DNA of 64,000 nt from Symsagittifera roscoffensis (Eukaryota; Xenacoelomorpha; Acoela; Convolutidae). The first letter of the stretch is position 1, and the number at the start of each line of letters is the position of its first letter. The translations under genes were made by a program, and so were the position numbers. Location: assembly GCF_963678635.1 (NCBI RefSeq), contig NC_087070.1, positions 23,487,419-23,551,418 of the forward strand, given 5' to 3'. The notes below the pieces were generated by a model. It did no database searches. It was not told where the DNA came from and worked only from the letters and a program-made list of their open reading frames with translations. Shown here piece after piece: positions 36,459 through 47,250 of this stretch.

Positions 36459-36704
36459 GCCAGGCTTTTTCTCCAGCTAAAATTATTTGAGCCAACATGT
36501 TTTTTGCCATTATCAAAAATCAAAAATATGTTTTGTTATGCTCTGTGATTTTCTTCATATCATGTAAATAAAATCTCAGAGCAAGGCAAAACACAATTTT
36601 CAATTTTTGATAATGGCAAAAAACATACTGGCTCAAACATGAATTCAAAATTAGATGTTTCCACACTTTTATCAAATAGTTTTAGCTGGAAAAAAAGCCT
36701 GGTC
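36459..36704. repeat. foldback element, ~85- and ~125-bp arms
   Basis: GGCCAGGCTTTTTCTCCAGC at the left end pairs with GCTGGAAAAAAAGCCTGGTC at the right end. Inner arms pair through TGCCATTATCAAAAATC/ATTTTTGATAATGGCA and ATGCTCTG/CAGAGCA. The right arm has about 40 extra bases. The loop is about 35 bp. Confidence 0.85.
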
Positions 36705-36709
36705 AATTT

Positions 36710-36770
36710 ATGCTTGGCTTACCGAAAATTGATTTGCATGATGCAGTTCAATTTTTGGTAAGCCAAGCAT
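36710..36770. repeat. 23-bp inverted repeat, adjacent to the foldback
   Basis: ATGCTTGGCTTACCGAAAAT (36710 on) pairs with 36748-36770 with a single mismatch in 23. The loop is 15 bp. Confidence 0.9.
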
Positions 36771-37194
36771 GAATGTAACCGCTTATGGATCTCTGTTGGC
36801 TAATGCGAGTGAGCATGCAGCCTTAATCCAAAGTGTAGAAACGCCAATATTATGATTTATTAAATTGGCAATTGATCTTTTTTTGTTTTCGTTGATCAGC
36901 ACACTTAACCTAAAATCTTTTTGAAACTTTAGTGAGCTGAAACCCAGGTAGAAGAAAATATGAGTAACATTTTTCTAGCAAAAATGTTTAATTACGTTTA
37001 AAAAATTCTACTGCCCTGTGTCCATTATAAGGAGGAGGTTTGGACCTGATCATTGGGTTAGGACGATTTTTTCATAAGGAAAATGACCAATATACGAGCT
37101 ATTCGGCTCTTAAAAGAAAACCCCTGATGCGTCCCTGCTTAAGAATTACATTTAACTTTCGGGGATGGAGAACTTTGCCTCACCCTCGAACGCT
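36771..37194. other. spacer, nothing recognised
   Basis: A 75-codon plus-strand frame from 37040 overlaps the SINE head and is not considered a gene. Confidence 0.35.
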
Positions 37195-37270
37195 GGCCAT
37201 GGTGGGCCTCGAACACCCGACCAACCGATTGAGAAGAAAAGACGCATTGCATTCATTAACTGGGTAACAA
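37195..37270 (-). mobile_element. tRNA-derived SINE head, Asn/Lys-like
   Basis: Minus strand: CCAGTTAATGAATGCAATGC in A-box position, then CGGTTGGTCGGGTGTTCGAG followed by GCCCACC, a B-box/T-arm like that of tRNA-Asn or Lys. Stems are imperfect. Confidence 0.45.
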
Positions 37271-37732
37271 TCAGAACTGGCTAAAAGAGGTCAAAACTCA
37301 AAAAACCTAGATTTCTCATTCTTTTACATTCAAATTCTATTTTTTTTGAATAGATTCCGAGTCTCACGCTTTTGAGCTTCTTAATTGCACAATTCCTGTC
37401 CAACCCCGGTCGTGCGTGCTAATTCTTGATCCGACTGCACAATGGCAAAAACCTTGTGGTCGTGTGTGGATGCCTAGCTGAAAATTGTTCGGCCTTGAAT
37501 TGACCCATTCAACACCAAGTGATCCATTTAGTCATGAAATTGGCAAAAATTAGAAAGATATAAAATTATAAAACATTTGAAAAAATCTCAAGACATATTT
37601 GAAAGAACTCGAAAATTAGTTTTAAAGTCTGTTTCAATCCATTTTAAAAATTTCGCCCGCACCGAGCGCCCATGGATTCTAATCAATTAAAATGGATTCC
37701 CGAGACAAAAAATAATCCTTTATAATCCATTC

Positions 37733-37800
37733 AGGGGCGGATCTAGGTTTAACTCGAGGGGGGGGGGGGCGGATTTAGGTTTATCTCGAGGGGGGAGGCT
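37733..37800 (+). repeat. duplicated CAGGGGCGGATCTA end with poly-G
   Basis: Two direct copies of GGGGCGGAT(C/T)TAGGTTTA followed by CTCGAGGGGGG, about 36 bp apart. Same family as 14317. Confidence 0.75.
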
Positions 37801-38599
37801 GATTTTCAACAAATTTTTCAAAAATTTTGACGACGTTTTTTTAGGTAGACCAAATTGATTTTTTCTAAAGCTTAAAAAGATGCTGTTTCGGGCAAATTTT
37901 CAACGCCGCAGGCAAATTTTTGAATAAACAGGTCAAAAAAGCCGTTTTTGGGCACAATTTGAAAAACTTTGACAAAAAAATTGGTTATTTTTCGGCGCCT
38001 GAAATTGTAATTTAAGTCTCTCTGGTACCCTTAAAAGCGTGAAACGCTCCGAAAAATAAGAATCATTTTCTTCTGAGTTGGTTTTCTACCATATTGATCT
38101 TTTTGTTATTATTTTGAGAAGTTTTTTTTTAAATAACGGCGATTAGCTAAATTTGGGTAGCTATTTCTTGGCCAATGAAAACCAGTGCCTTTAAAAAACA
38201 TCAGTTGTCGAGTAAGTATGCTTACGAGGGGTGAGTTGGAACCCATCTGAGGTTGAAGAGGAACGAGCACTGACAATATTGGTTTTAAGAAGTTTCTATT
38301 TCTTAAAAAAACTACTAAAGTAGATTAACAAACCAGTAAAATTAAAAACTGAAATTAGTAGCCGCATAAGATGAATTGGTTTAATTCTTATCACCTCAAA
38401 ATAAGAGTTAAACTAAAAATCAAGAAAATTTTTTGACTGTGTTGCAAAAGCTACATTCAGTTGAGAAGAGTTATTCATCGCAAACTAAACGTTTCAAAGC
38501 AAACCTTTTATGATTTTGATATCAAAAGTCAAATGCGGTAATATATATATTCAAACTCTTTATTTGTCTATGTATACCTTAGGTAAGGGCTTTTGAGGG
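37801..38599. other. spacer, nothing recognised
   Basis: AT-rich with no supported coding or RNA feature. It may be the body of the element whose end is at 37733. Confidence 0.35.
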
Positions 38600-40160
38600 G
38601 ATATTGGGGTCATTACGGTTCAGGCTACGTATTAAGGAAGGGACTGTAGCCGGATCTCATTCAGTTGAGGGTTCCTCTTGGTGAAACTAGGGAAGGATTT
38701 TTCGGCCTCATTCTGTGAACTTGCTTTTGAAACAATTTAAATTTGTTGGAGAAGAAAAAACATCGTTCACTAAAAATTTTGAAGGCGAACGAATATAATT
38801 GATAGCGAAACTTTCAATGGTGTTTAAGTCAAACAACGAAGGGCCGATATTGCCTGGGGGTTCATAATGAAGATGATAAAAACTTAACGGAACAAAAAGA
38901 CTTGATGGAACAAAAATTTTGAGGGCGAACAGCGACGCCAGTAGATGATGATGGTGCTCCAAATTTCAAATTTCACGTTCTGAATGTGAAAATTCTGTTG
39001 CGTTCAATATTGTGCACTCTGAAATTAGGCGGAGAGCATCATTCTGAATTGTTTTCAGTTTGTTTGAAGAAACTTTACTGACAGCGTGGGACCAGGCTGA
39101 GCTCGCTTGATCTCAAATTGGTCTTGACAAAGCCCTAAAAGTAACCAGTGAGTTCCCAAAGAAATTTCGGATAAAATTTTCAGGATCGATATCGTGTGAG
39201 CGGCTTTTGCGGTTGTTTGTTTACAATGTTCTGCAAAAATTATTGACGGATCGATCAAAGAAGACCAGTGGTTTAGATTGTTTCTCAGAAGGCACTATAG
39301 TTTAGTTGATTTCAACATTGGGATGGGCGTTGAAATCTTTTTTAGAAAGTAAAAAGCCTGGCTAGATTTTGAGAAGAAAAACAAACATCGGTCCTTGGAG
39401 TAAAAAATTTAGTGTATCCTAGTTAGATATTTGGATGAGACTGAGGCTACAGGCCGTTGAAATGCTGCTGGAATGGATAAATTGTTGAAAATCATCAGCG
39501 TAAAAACTGCAGTCTTACATCCAGGGGCGACATTTAAACAACATAGACTTAAAAATTAAAACTTTTAAAGTGCTGGTTATGTGACTGATCCTTGAAGGAC
39601 GCCTGTACAAACAATCCTTTATTTTGACAGGGCCTCCCTGAAGATAGTTTTTGATTGGAGCCCGCTCATGTTGTTTGATAACCACTTTTTTAGGATTTCC
39701 AATATGCTGGTGCCATAAAGGAGATCCAGTGGCTGGCCCTGTTAAAAGGTTTTGATATATCAAGTTCTGCCTAGTCTGTTCTTTTTGGAGGCCTTTGTCG
39801 ACTAAAACGATTGCTCATAAATAAGTGAAGAGCTAAAAGAGCAATGGTGATGAAATGCATTGGGCTAAAGCCATCTTGATAATAGATTTTAGTTGGCAAC
39901 TTTTTAGGATGGGATGGATCAAAGATACTAAAATTTTGGCAGCTTTGATAGATTTTGTGGTCTTTTCTTCTGCTTTGGTACCATGAACAAAAAGTTAGTA
40001 TTACATTGCTCGGTGTTGCTCCAAAGTTGCTGAATGTGTGGAGTCGGCCAGAAAATACACGGAATCCAGAACAGTTTTTGGAATCCACATACTAATCGCA
40101 TATTATGTTTCTGTAAAGTTACGCTGTCCTGGAAACCGCAAGTACAACTGTGCCGAAGAA
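38600..40160 (-). pseudogene. LINE (non-LTR) reverse transcriptase relic
   Basis: Minus-strand frames, interrupted by stops and shifts, follow the order of a non-LTR reverse transcriptase. A YQDGFSPMHFITIALLALH block (about 39860) is followed by LDISKPFNRA (39740-39765). The catalytic FYADDF lies with YADD at 39491-39502. Further on is a thumb/connection with SSAWSHAVSKVSSNKLKTIQ then NDALRLIS (about 39000-39110). No endonuclease domain or 3' tail was identified. The relation to Jockey/CR1-like LINEs is inference. Confidence 0.7.
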
Positions 40161-40445
40161 ACACGAGCAAATTTAAAATTAAGCATAACTAAGATATTGT
40201 AAACGGACTAAATTGAGCATAGAAAAAGCATGCTCGCTCCCTTCACTCTTTCGAATTTATACAAAAATCAAAAATTCGAAACCATTTTTACTCGACAGTG
40301 AAAATTTTTATTTCAAAATTTCAAAAGTCGTTCAAACCACGATTGAAAAGGGTTCAAAATGATATATCATTCATTCTTTCCGGTTATTTGTGGTAGCCTA
40401 TTTTGCTTGGAAAACAAAAAGAAGAAAGAATAAGAAAAGTGGTTT
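40161..40445. other. spacer, nothing recognised
   Basis: AT-rich. No supported feature. Confidence 0.35.
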
Positions 40446-40500
40446 CGGATGGTCGGAACAAATGCTCTTTGGGTGGGCAAGGGGTCGAATCCCTGAAAGG
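40446..40500 (+). mobile_element. tRNA-derived SINE head, Pro(UGG)-like
   Basis: ATGCTCTTTGGGTGGGCAAG carries the TTTGGGT anticodon loop of tRNA-Pro. It is followed by a T-arm-like GGGGTCGAATCCCTG containing the B box. The acceptor stem is missing, so it is not a functional tRNA. Confidence 0.55.
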
Positions 40501-41548
40501 GGGGAGGTGATACAATAATAATTTTAGTCACATTTTGGAATCAAACTAAATCAATTTTAAAGCAATTCTTTTCGATATTTTACAGAAAATCTACGTTTCC
40601 TCTTTGAAGTTCATTGCAAACAATTTTTTGCCTATACGCTTGGTGAATTAGACGAGTTTATTTTATCGGAGTTTTTTAATTTTTAGAAGAAAAATAAACA
40701 GTAAATTGTCGGAGGCTTTCAATAGTGCCGAAGTACAACAGTGCTGAAATTTTTTCAGAATAATTTGATTGCATTTTTTAAAGAGCGGGAAACTTCTGAC
40801 GTTAATTAAACAAGAAAATCACCCCAATTTTGGCGCCAAAATGTCTGGAACCGCCAATTGAACATTTATCTTGGCCCCAAAACGTCTTAGATTCTTTTTC
40901 TTGCTCAAAATCTAAAAATGTCACTATTTTTCTGGCACTATTGAGTTTAGGTCCGGGTTGGCAACTTCTTAGTCTAATACCAATCTCAATTCTATTCTTA
41001 TATATCCTAGTTTCCCTAGATCTAGTGTATACTGGTATTTGCGAGATGAGATATCAGGAACTCTTTTGAAAAAAGAACGACTGTTTGCTAAAATATTTTT
41101 TTTCTGTTCTGTTGCTAAAACAATGATTATTTTCAGATATAGAAATTATAGTAGGTGTTACTTATGGATCACGTTTGGTTAGTTAGAAACACTTTACAGA
41201 GATAGTTTTTTCGAAAATATACATTTTTATATAAATACTAGTTTTAAACTGATTCCACCCATCCTGAGTTAAGAGAGTTTTAAGTTTAATATTTATTATA
41301 TTTAAGAATGTATGGAGAGATTTCTTGATTGTTGCAGTAGATTCTTTTGAAGCAGTGACTGCGTGAATGAAGAGAAAGAAACAGTTGTTCGGGGTGTGTA
41401 GTAGGTGTCTTCATGGAGAAAAGGGTTACAGTTGCTTGTTTTTCAGAAGTGGGTGCAGGGACCGTGTTAAGATTTCAGATTTATACAATGATGTGTTGAT
41501 TTCGTTAAGCTAGAGCGATACTACATGCATTCTCAACTATTCATCGAA
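40501..41548. other. spacer, nothing recognised
   Basis: A 79-codon open frame at 40830-41069 has no support. Otherwise AT-rich unique sequence. Confidence 0.35.
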
Positions 41549-41612
41549 TAGCGAGATGGGGTTTGACTCCTTGGTGTGAAGCGCCATGTGACGTGGATTC
41601 AAATGTGAGGTC
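41549..41612 (+). mobile_element. possible tRNA-derived SINE head
   Basis: TAGCGAGATGGGG resembles an A box and GGATTCAAATG, 46 bp further on, resembles a B box. The anticodon region is not assignable. Confidence 0.35.
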
Positions 41613-43052
41613 AACATCAAATTGGCCCTTGCTCTTCTTCAATGGGTACCTTTGCTGCAATGTTGGGTCCATACTTTAAATCCTGTGAGGGTTTTGACTA
41701 CGGCAACAAATCAATAAATTCGCGAATCCAGAGTCGGAATGTCATCGAGATTTCATCTCCTTTGCTACTCTTTCTTTTTGCTCTAAGATGTCTTTTTACC
41801 TAGCCTATTCATATCTGCATCTTGTTAGGATATCAATTTTAGTCAAGATTTTCATTAGTGGCTTTCGCAAAAGCCTTTTGTTTAGTTTAGGTTATTTTAA
41901 AGAGCTACCTAGAGCAATACTCGTCAAAAAAGGAGAGCGTGTCTTGAGCGTGGTGTAGCGCGGGCAGTGAGGCCGGCTATAGAGCGTGCTCAAAACATCC
42001 TTTACTGGTGGGTTAGGCTAGTTGTGGAAGTTTAATTTTGACGTCACTTTGAGCAGAATCTTTTTTTTTATTCAATTGTTTATAATTTTTATCAGGCTTT
42101 TTTCCTTTTTTGTATTTGTTTGCGTCCTGTCATCAAAAAAAACTGTCTTTTGTTTTTGTTTCTTTTGAGTTTTTAGTGTTCCAAGTGCTTTAACAAAACT
42201 TAAAAATTGGTTTCGAAAGTATATTTTTAATAGTTTTAATCTGGGTTAAATCTGGTTTGGGTACCGTGAGACTTTCTCGTTCATGCGGTTGGTTTTGTGG
42301 CACAAGTAAGCTGCGTTGGTTAGCTTGAGCTTTCTTTTATAGTTTCTTCCAACCGAGTTAAAGGGAAGTAGGAATAGAATGCTGAAATAGTTTTTTGTTT
42401 TTATTTTTATCTTTTTTTCCTGTAAATGATTGCTAGGTGAAATCTAAAAAGGAAAGGTGCAACATACGTGTAACAAGTGTGAGTGACTTATTTATTTGTG
42501 TTAGAGATCATAATAAAATCTATACCTACGAGGATTTAGGCTCAGGGAAAAATCCATGGGTGAAGTGAGTTTTAATCGTGTCGAAGGTTATTAAAAGCCT
42601 AGCAAGCATGCGTATTTTTTTAGTGCGAAGCAGTGACCAAAGAAGCGCTCAAATCATATTTATTTCGATGGGTTGTATATATGTGATAGGACGGACGTCA
42701 TCTAGTGTTAATAATTGGGCAGAAGATGTACATCTGACGGACAGGGTCGTAATTACGGAGGATGCCAAGGTTAGTAGATTTAAAGCAAAATGGGAAGTTT
42801 AAGAAGTAGGGTATGTGTTTTTTTAGTTATTTAACATGAAGTGATGGTGTGGATTGCGGGATTGTGAACTGTGTATATCGTGCAGTTGAATGAATTTTTA
42901 ACGAGAATAAGAGTGGGTTTGTTTTTTTAACATAACTTCATGCGAGCTGTAAATATCTCGTTCTTTTGGTGTGAAAAAGTTAAATGTTAGTGCGAAGTGA
43001 TTCAATTGGTTGAAAAAGGGTTCGAACGCTTTAGTGTTAATTACTGCGTGAT
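41613..43052. other. spacer, nothing recognised
   Basis: From about 42.5 kb the strand composition becomes T/G-rich on plus, like the non-pol parts of the LTR units to the right. No domain was recognised. Confidence 0.3.
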
Positions 43053-43460
43053 CTATATTGTGTTCGAATTTATTTTTGGGCTGTTAAGATGAAAAAAATA
43101 AACTGAATTGCTGAAGAATTTTTCATTTAGTTGTGGGTTGTAGTTAGGATCATTGTCGTACGGTGAATCTTCCATATATCTAGTGACAGTGTGGTCATAG
43201 TGGTTAAAAGAGAATCGATTTGCCTTTTGTGCAATGAATCGGCTTGGTATTTGACTTAAACCTATAGTGGTCAACTGATTCAAGTGAAATGTAGTAGTTA
43301 GTTGAAAATTGAGAGAGTCACAAAGTTTGTTGTCAGTGGGATTGTTCATTAAGGGTATCTTCATTGGGTTAATAATATTATAGTAGAAAGTACATGAAAG
43401 TGTTGGGAGTATTGAATGTTCATTTACATAATATGCTTGTTGGGCTTCATTTTTCTCCAT
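43053..43460 (-). CDS. hypothetical retroelement-associated frame
   Basis: 135 codons, Asn/Pro/Thr-rich, no recognised domain. It lies on the same strand as the LTR units and about 2 kb beyond the leftmost LTR. That is the position expected for a gag-like gene if that LTR were also the 5' LTR of a further unit. That role is inference only. Confidence 0.25.
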   Translation of the reverse strand: MEKNEAQQAYYVNEHSILPTLSCTFYYNIINPMKIPLMNNPTDNKLCDSLNFQLTTTFHLNQLTTIGLSQIPSRFIAQKANRFSFNHYDHTVTRYMEDSPYDNDPNYNPQLNEKFFSNSVYFFHLNSPKINSNTI

Positions 43461-43746
43461 TATAGTAAGTGCATTGAGAGATGAATGGTAGATTATGTAA
43501 TAAAATTTTGGTGTGTTGGTATGATGTGGGTGACGGGAATAAAGTCGGGATGATCGCGGGCAATTAGTAATGAACTGTGGTATGGCGTTAGGGTGCTCTC
43601 ATTTCATAAGAACTCCGTGTGCACGTGTAGATGCAATGTGAAAGGTAGGGGTAGACAATTCGGAGGTTAAGGTTCAATTGGTTAGTTGCGAATTGTAACT
43701 GAATTTATTGTAATATGAATTTGTTGTTGGTGAGATATAAATTCAT

Positions 43747-44145
43747 CTAAAACATGCTCGAGTTGATCGTCTGTGAATGGGCTGGGTACATCGGGTTAAT
43801 TAATGGATAAAGGGGAAAGAATAGGGGCAGCGTCAGTGCACGAAGAAGGAGAAACAAAGAGCTCAGCAGGGGTAGGGGTGTTATTGGTTGAAAAGGTGGT
43901 TGAGAAAATTTAGTGGGTCTAGGTTCAGAGTCGAAGACTTCATCGGGAGTTTCGAAATCGGAAATATTAAAATTAGAGATGGTATTGAAAACTGTTTGAG
44001 CTGAGTCATCTGAGTCCAGGCATGATGAGTTAGAAGAAAAACTGGGCAGGGGGAGGAGATGAGTTCGAAATTGAAATGAGGGAATTGTGGCGTTGGAGAT
44101 GGATAGGAAAGGGGAACGATTGAGGGATAGAACTTGTTGGCTCAT
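43747..44145 (-). CDS. hypothetical Ser/Pro-rich frame
   Basis: 132 codons starting MSQQVLSLNRSPF. Ser/Pro/Leu-rich and probably disordered, with a hydrophobic run near residues 95-115. It lies upstream of the 43053-43460 frame and in the same direction. No homology was recognised. Confidence 0.25.
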   Translation of the reverse strand: MSQQVLSLNRSPFLSISNATIPSFQFRTHLLPLPSFSSNSSCLDSDDSAQTVFNTISNFNISDFETPDEVFDSEPRPTKFSQPPFQPITPLPLLSSLFLLLRALTLPLFFPLYPLINPMYPAHSQTINSSMF

Positions 44146-45398
44146 CGTGGGCTAAAAAAGATGATTGTTCTGAGAAAGAAAATTTAAGGTTTTTGTGTAA
44201 ACTATGTAAATGAGTTGATGCTGTAGATGTCGTAATTTTTTGTCATGTGGAGTATCATATGAAACAGTTTCCTTGTGCTGTCTGCTTTTGAGCTGACTGT
44301 GCTGACTGTGTCATGTGTCTGATTTCAGTTTTTTTTGTGCTGACTGATTTGTGCATCAAGGAGGATTTTATTAAAAGAGGTGGAAACTAATCCTAAAAAA
44401 ATTCCTGCTACTAAAATGCGTGCTACCCTATCTTGTCTATTGACTTGTATATGTATTGCGCAAGAATTATAGATTACTTTTAACAGTGAGAAAAGGAATC
44501 GTATGAAAGTAAAGATAGCTTATAATTTAGTAAATCTTTCTAAGATATAGTAGGGCCATTGATGTGTAAAAAACTAAGAACATTGATTGGTGAAATATCC
44601 TGTGGGCAAAATTCTCCTCAGTTTGAGTATATCTAATCTTTAATGTATGTAAATTATCCACTGTAGTGTTGACAATAAATGTCTGAAAAATCTGCTGTTT
44701 CAGCGATTTTGCATGGTTTTGGTTGTGTCAAGACTGTATCCAATTTAGTTTAAAAAACTTGAAATCTTGTGTTCTAATGTGATGTTGTATGTCGGATTTT
44801 GAGTAAATTCCTGTTGATTCTAAGGTTTTTATTCGGATTAAGAGCAATTGCACGTATGCTTTTGGGTGAAAACTTTTTTAAGCGCAGCATTTAACTAGGG
44901 TATGGAGTTAAAAGATAATTTTCATCTTCAGTTGGGTTCAGCTGTAATACATTGAGGCTCTTTTCAGATCCACATGGAACACCTGTATCCCAAAAACATT
45001 TTCGACGCGGTAGAGTATCTTCAAAGTGTGATTTACGTTTCTAGAATAAAGTTATGCGTTGGCAGCAACTTTTTTCTTCAAAACATAAAGCGTGAATTTT
45101 TAAAGCAAGTGTAAAACCAAAGAAAGTTTCCTTCGTATTGAATGAAACTAAAATGGTTGCCTGATAATAGATATCTTAGGTAATAAATTTTGAGTGCTGC
45201 CGACGCGGGAGATGTAGTTTTTTTGTTCGTTCTAATTCACATAGGTGATGAAATGTTTCTAATTCGGGAAGTGACAGTTTCTTGAAAAAACATACTTATT
45301 GTGTAATCTAACTTCAAATCGAGTTAAATATCATAATGGATTGTGCCAAAGTGTGTGTTATTCATGAGTGAAATTTTTGTATTTTTTCTACCATCTTT
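44146..45398. other. spacer adjoining LTR, nothing recognised
   Basis: No similarity by eye to the sequence that follows the middle LTR (54.1-54.9 kb), so the tandem does not simply continue here. Confidence 0.35.
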
Positions 45399-45822
45399 GT
45401 TTTTGGTACAAATTTTTCGTCCAATGCTTTCGTTTAGTTTTACAAAAAGTTACCGGGAAGTAAGATTTTTGTCTTCTCTATTTGTATTGGGGCCGGGTTC
45501 TTGCATATCGAGAATTATCTTCCCGGTTTTTATGTCGAAACATTTTCCGTATTCGACAACAACTTCTGAATATTGTTGTCATACCCGTTGGTATTCTCGA
45601 TGTTAAATACTGAATCTGAACGGATTGGCTAGGTAACTCTGTAGGACAACTGAAAGAGTAAATAAAAGAGAACTGATTCTTAAAACAGTTTATTTCTCTT
45701 CTGATGCCAATTCCTTAAACTTTATCTTTAGCCTTGTCTTTCAAGGTCACTTCACCAGCTCAACGCAGTGAGCTTAATAAATAACTTTATATACTATCAA
45801 TTGCCAATCCGGCTTGTTGACA
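45399..45822 (-). mobile_element. 3' LTR of tandem unit 1
   Basis: On minus it begins TGTCAACAAGCCGGATTGGC and is preceded by a polypurine tract. It matches the LTR at 54859-55272 closely, with only scattered substitutions and small indels. The outer (left) boundary is approximate, set where the two copies stop matching. Confidence 0.7.
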
Positions 45823-45833
45823 CTCCCCATCTC
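45823..45833 (-). promoter_or_regulatory. polypurine tract of unit 1
   Basis: Minus-strand GAGATGGGGAG directly precedes the TG of the LTR, as expected for plus-strand priming of an LTR element. Confidence 0.65.
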
Positions 45834-45923
45834 AATAATAAATGAATATGTATATATCAAATTGAGTTTTACGTCCCCTTACGACCTGAGTTCTTAAGTT
45901 CTCGTGGGACTGAGATGAGTTGG

Positions 45924-46740
45924 TTAAAGTTTTTCTGCTGTTATCTGTTCCTCTTTGTTTGCCTTCTCTTGGTGCTCTTCGAAATTTGGTTCCTCCACAT
46001 TATGTACGTTCACCTTCGATAGTACTTTTAGATTGTCAGTTGATTTTTCAGGAGTTTCCGCGGGAGATACCAGATCTACTAGTTGAGTCGTGCTGGTTTG
46101 CTCTTTTGGACGTATGGCGTCCAGGAATGTTAGGCAGGCTTGGTATTCCGGAGACTTTTCCTGAAAACACCAGTTTCTTAGACTTGGTGGCGTCTGATCT
46201 GGTGTTTTCATATTTTGGCTCCTTGTTTGTTTATCTGAAGGTGAGTCTATGGAGAATTTTTGATTGGTGATTGTAGAGTGTCCTCTACTGTGTTTATGGG
46301 GATTGGTTTTCCGAAAGCGCCAGCAAGTGTTGGTTGTCTGGCCCTATTCAATCTGCGTGTTGGTTTCACTTGTTTAGATTGCTGTTGTTTCGACTCTGGG
46401 GTTGCATTTTGATTAACCCTCTTGGGTGATGGGGTTAGGTTTTCCGAGCTGGAAGATCCCGATTCAGTTGTTGAGCCCGATGTGTCCGCATTCTCTTTCT
46501 CTCGTCTCAGATCCGATTGGAACTCCATCCCTCGTGTCGGCGTTTTAGGAGTCGGTCATCCCTCGGTTCTTTCCCCGTTGCTTTCCGTTTTGTTGGGCCA
46601 TTTTTTTGTTCTTTTCGTGTCAGCTTCACGGGTAGGCCTGAGGCGTCTTCTTTAAACATCGGGTGTCGTGGAGCACTCGGGTTTTCGATATCTAAAAAAC
46701 GTAAACAAGGTCCAGTTCTCCGAGCGGATTTATATGACAC
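45924..46740 (-). pseudogene. unit 1 pol C-terminal tail
   Basis: Begins with an integrase C-terminal block (YKSARRTGPCLRFLDIENPS). It then runs into a Ser/Gln/Lys-rich, probably disordered tail ending ITAEKL and a stop about 100 bp before the polypurine tract. At least two frame changes break it. In unit 2 the last 201 codons are a single frame. Confidence 0.6.
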
Positions 46741-47250
46741 GTAATCACTGAGCGTCGACGGGCGACATGGACCATGATTTAAGGGGTTAGGTACGAATGC
46801 AAAACCACTGTTTCTTAGTAGCCGTGGTTGTTTTCCTTTCGTTTGAACCCACGCCGTATGTGGTATGTGGAGGTTAGGATTTTCCCATCAATGGTTTGTA
46901 TTTTTGTTCAAAAGTTTTTGGATTTTTCACCTTCGTAGCCAATCTAATTGTTTTTCTTGCTACTTGTTCCACCTTCTTTTTATTATAGGATCAGTTTGTT
47001 GTTGTATCCCTTTATATCTTAAGTTTAATCTTTCTTTTTCTAGTGCCACCGCTTTTCTAGTTTTCACACCTGTTGTGATGTGTGGTCGATTGTCCACAAT
47101 TCCAGTGTTTTCCGCAACGGTTGGTTCTGGTATTCTTCGTTTGATGCACAGTTCGTCCTCTGACCATTTCTGTAGGTCGTGTATTTTTTCCGCTGGGATT
47201 AGCGGTTGAGTCAGGTTTTTCCGAGCTAAACAAGCGTGTTTAGCCTTCTC

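Noticed and set aside
37040-37267. 75-codon plus-strand gene
   Set aside because: Overlaps a tRNA-like SINE head and lacks splice or homology support.
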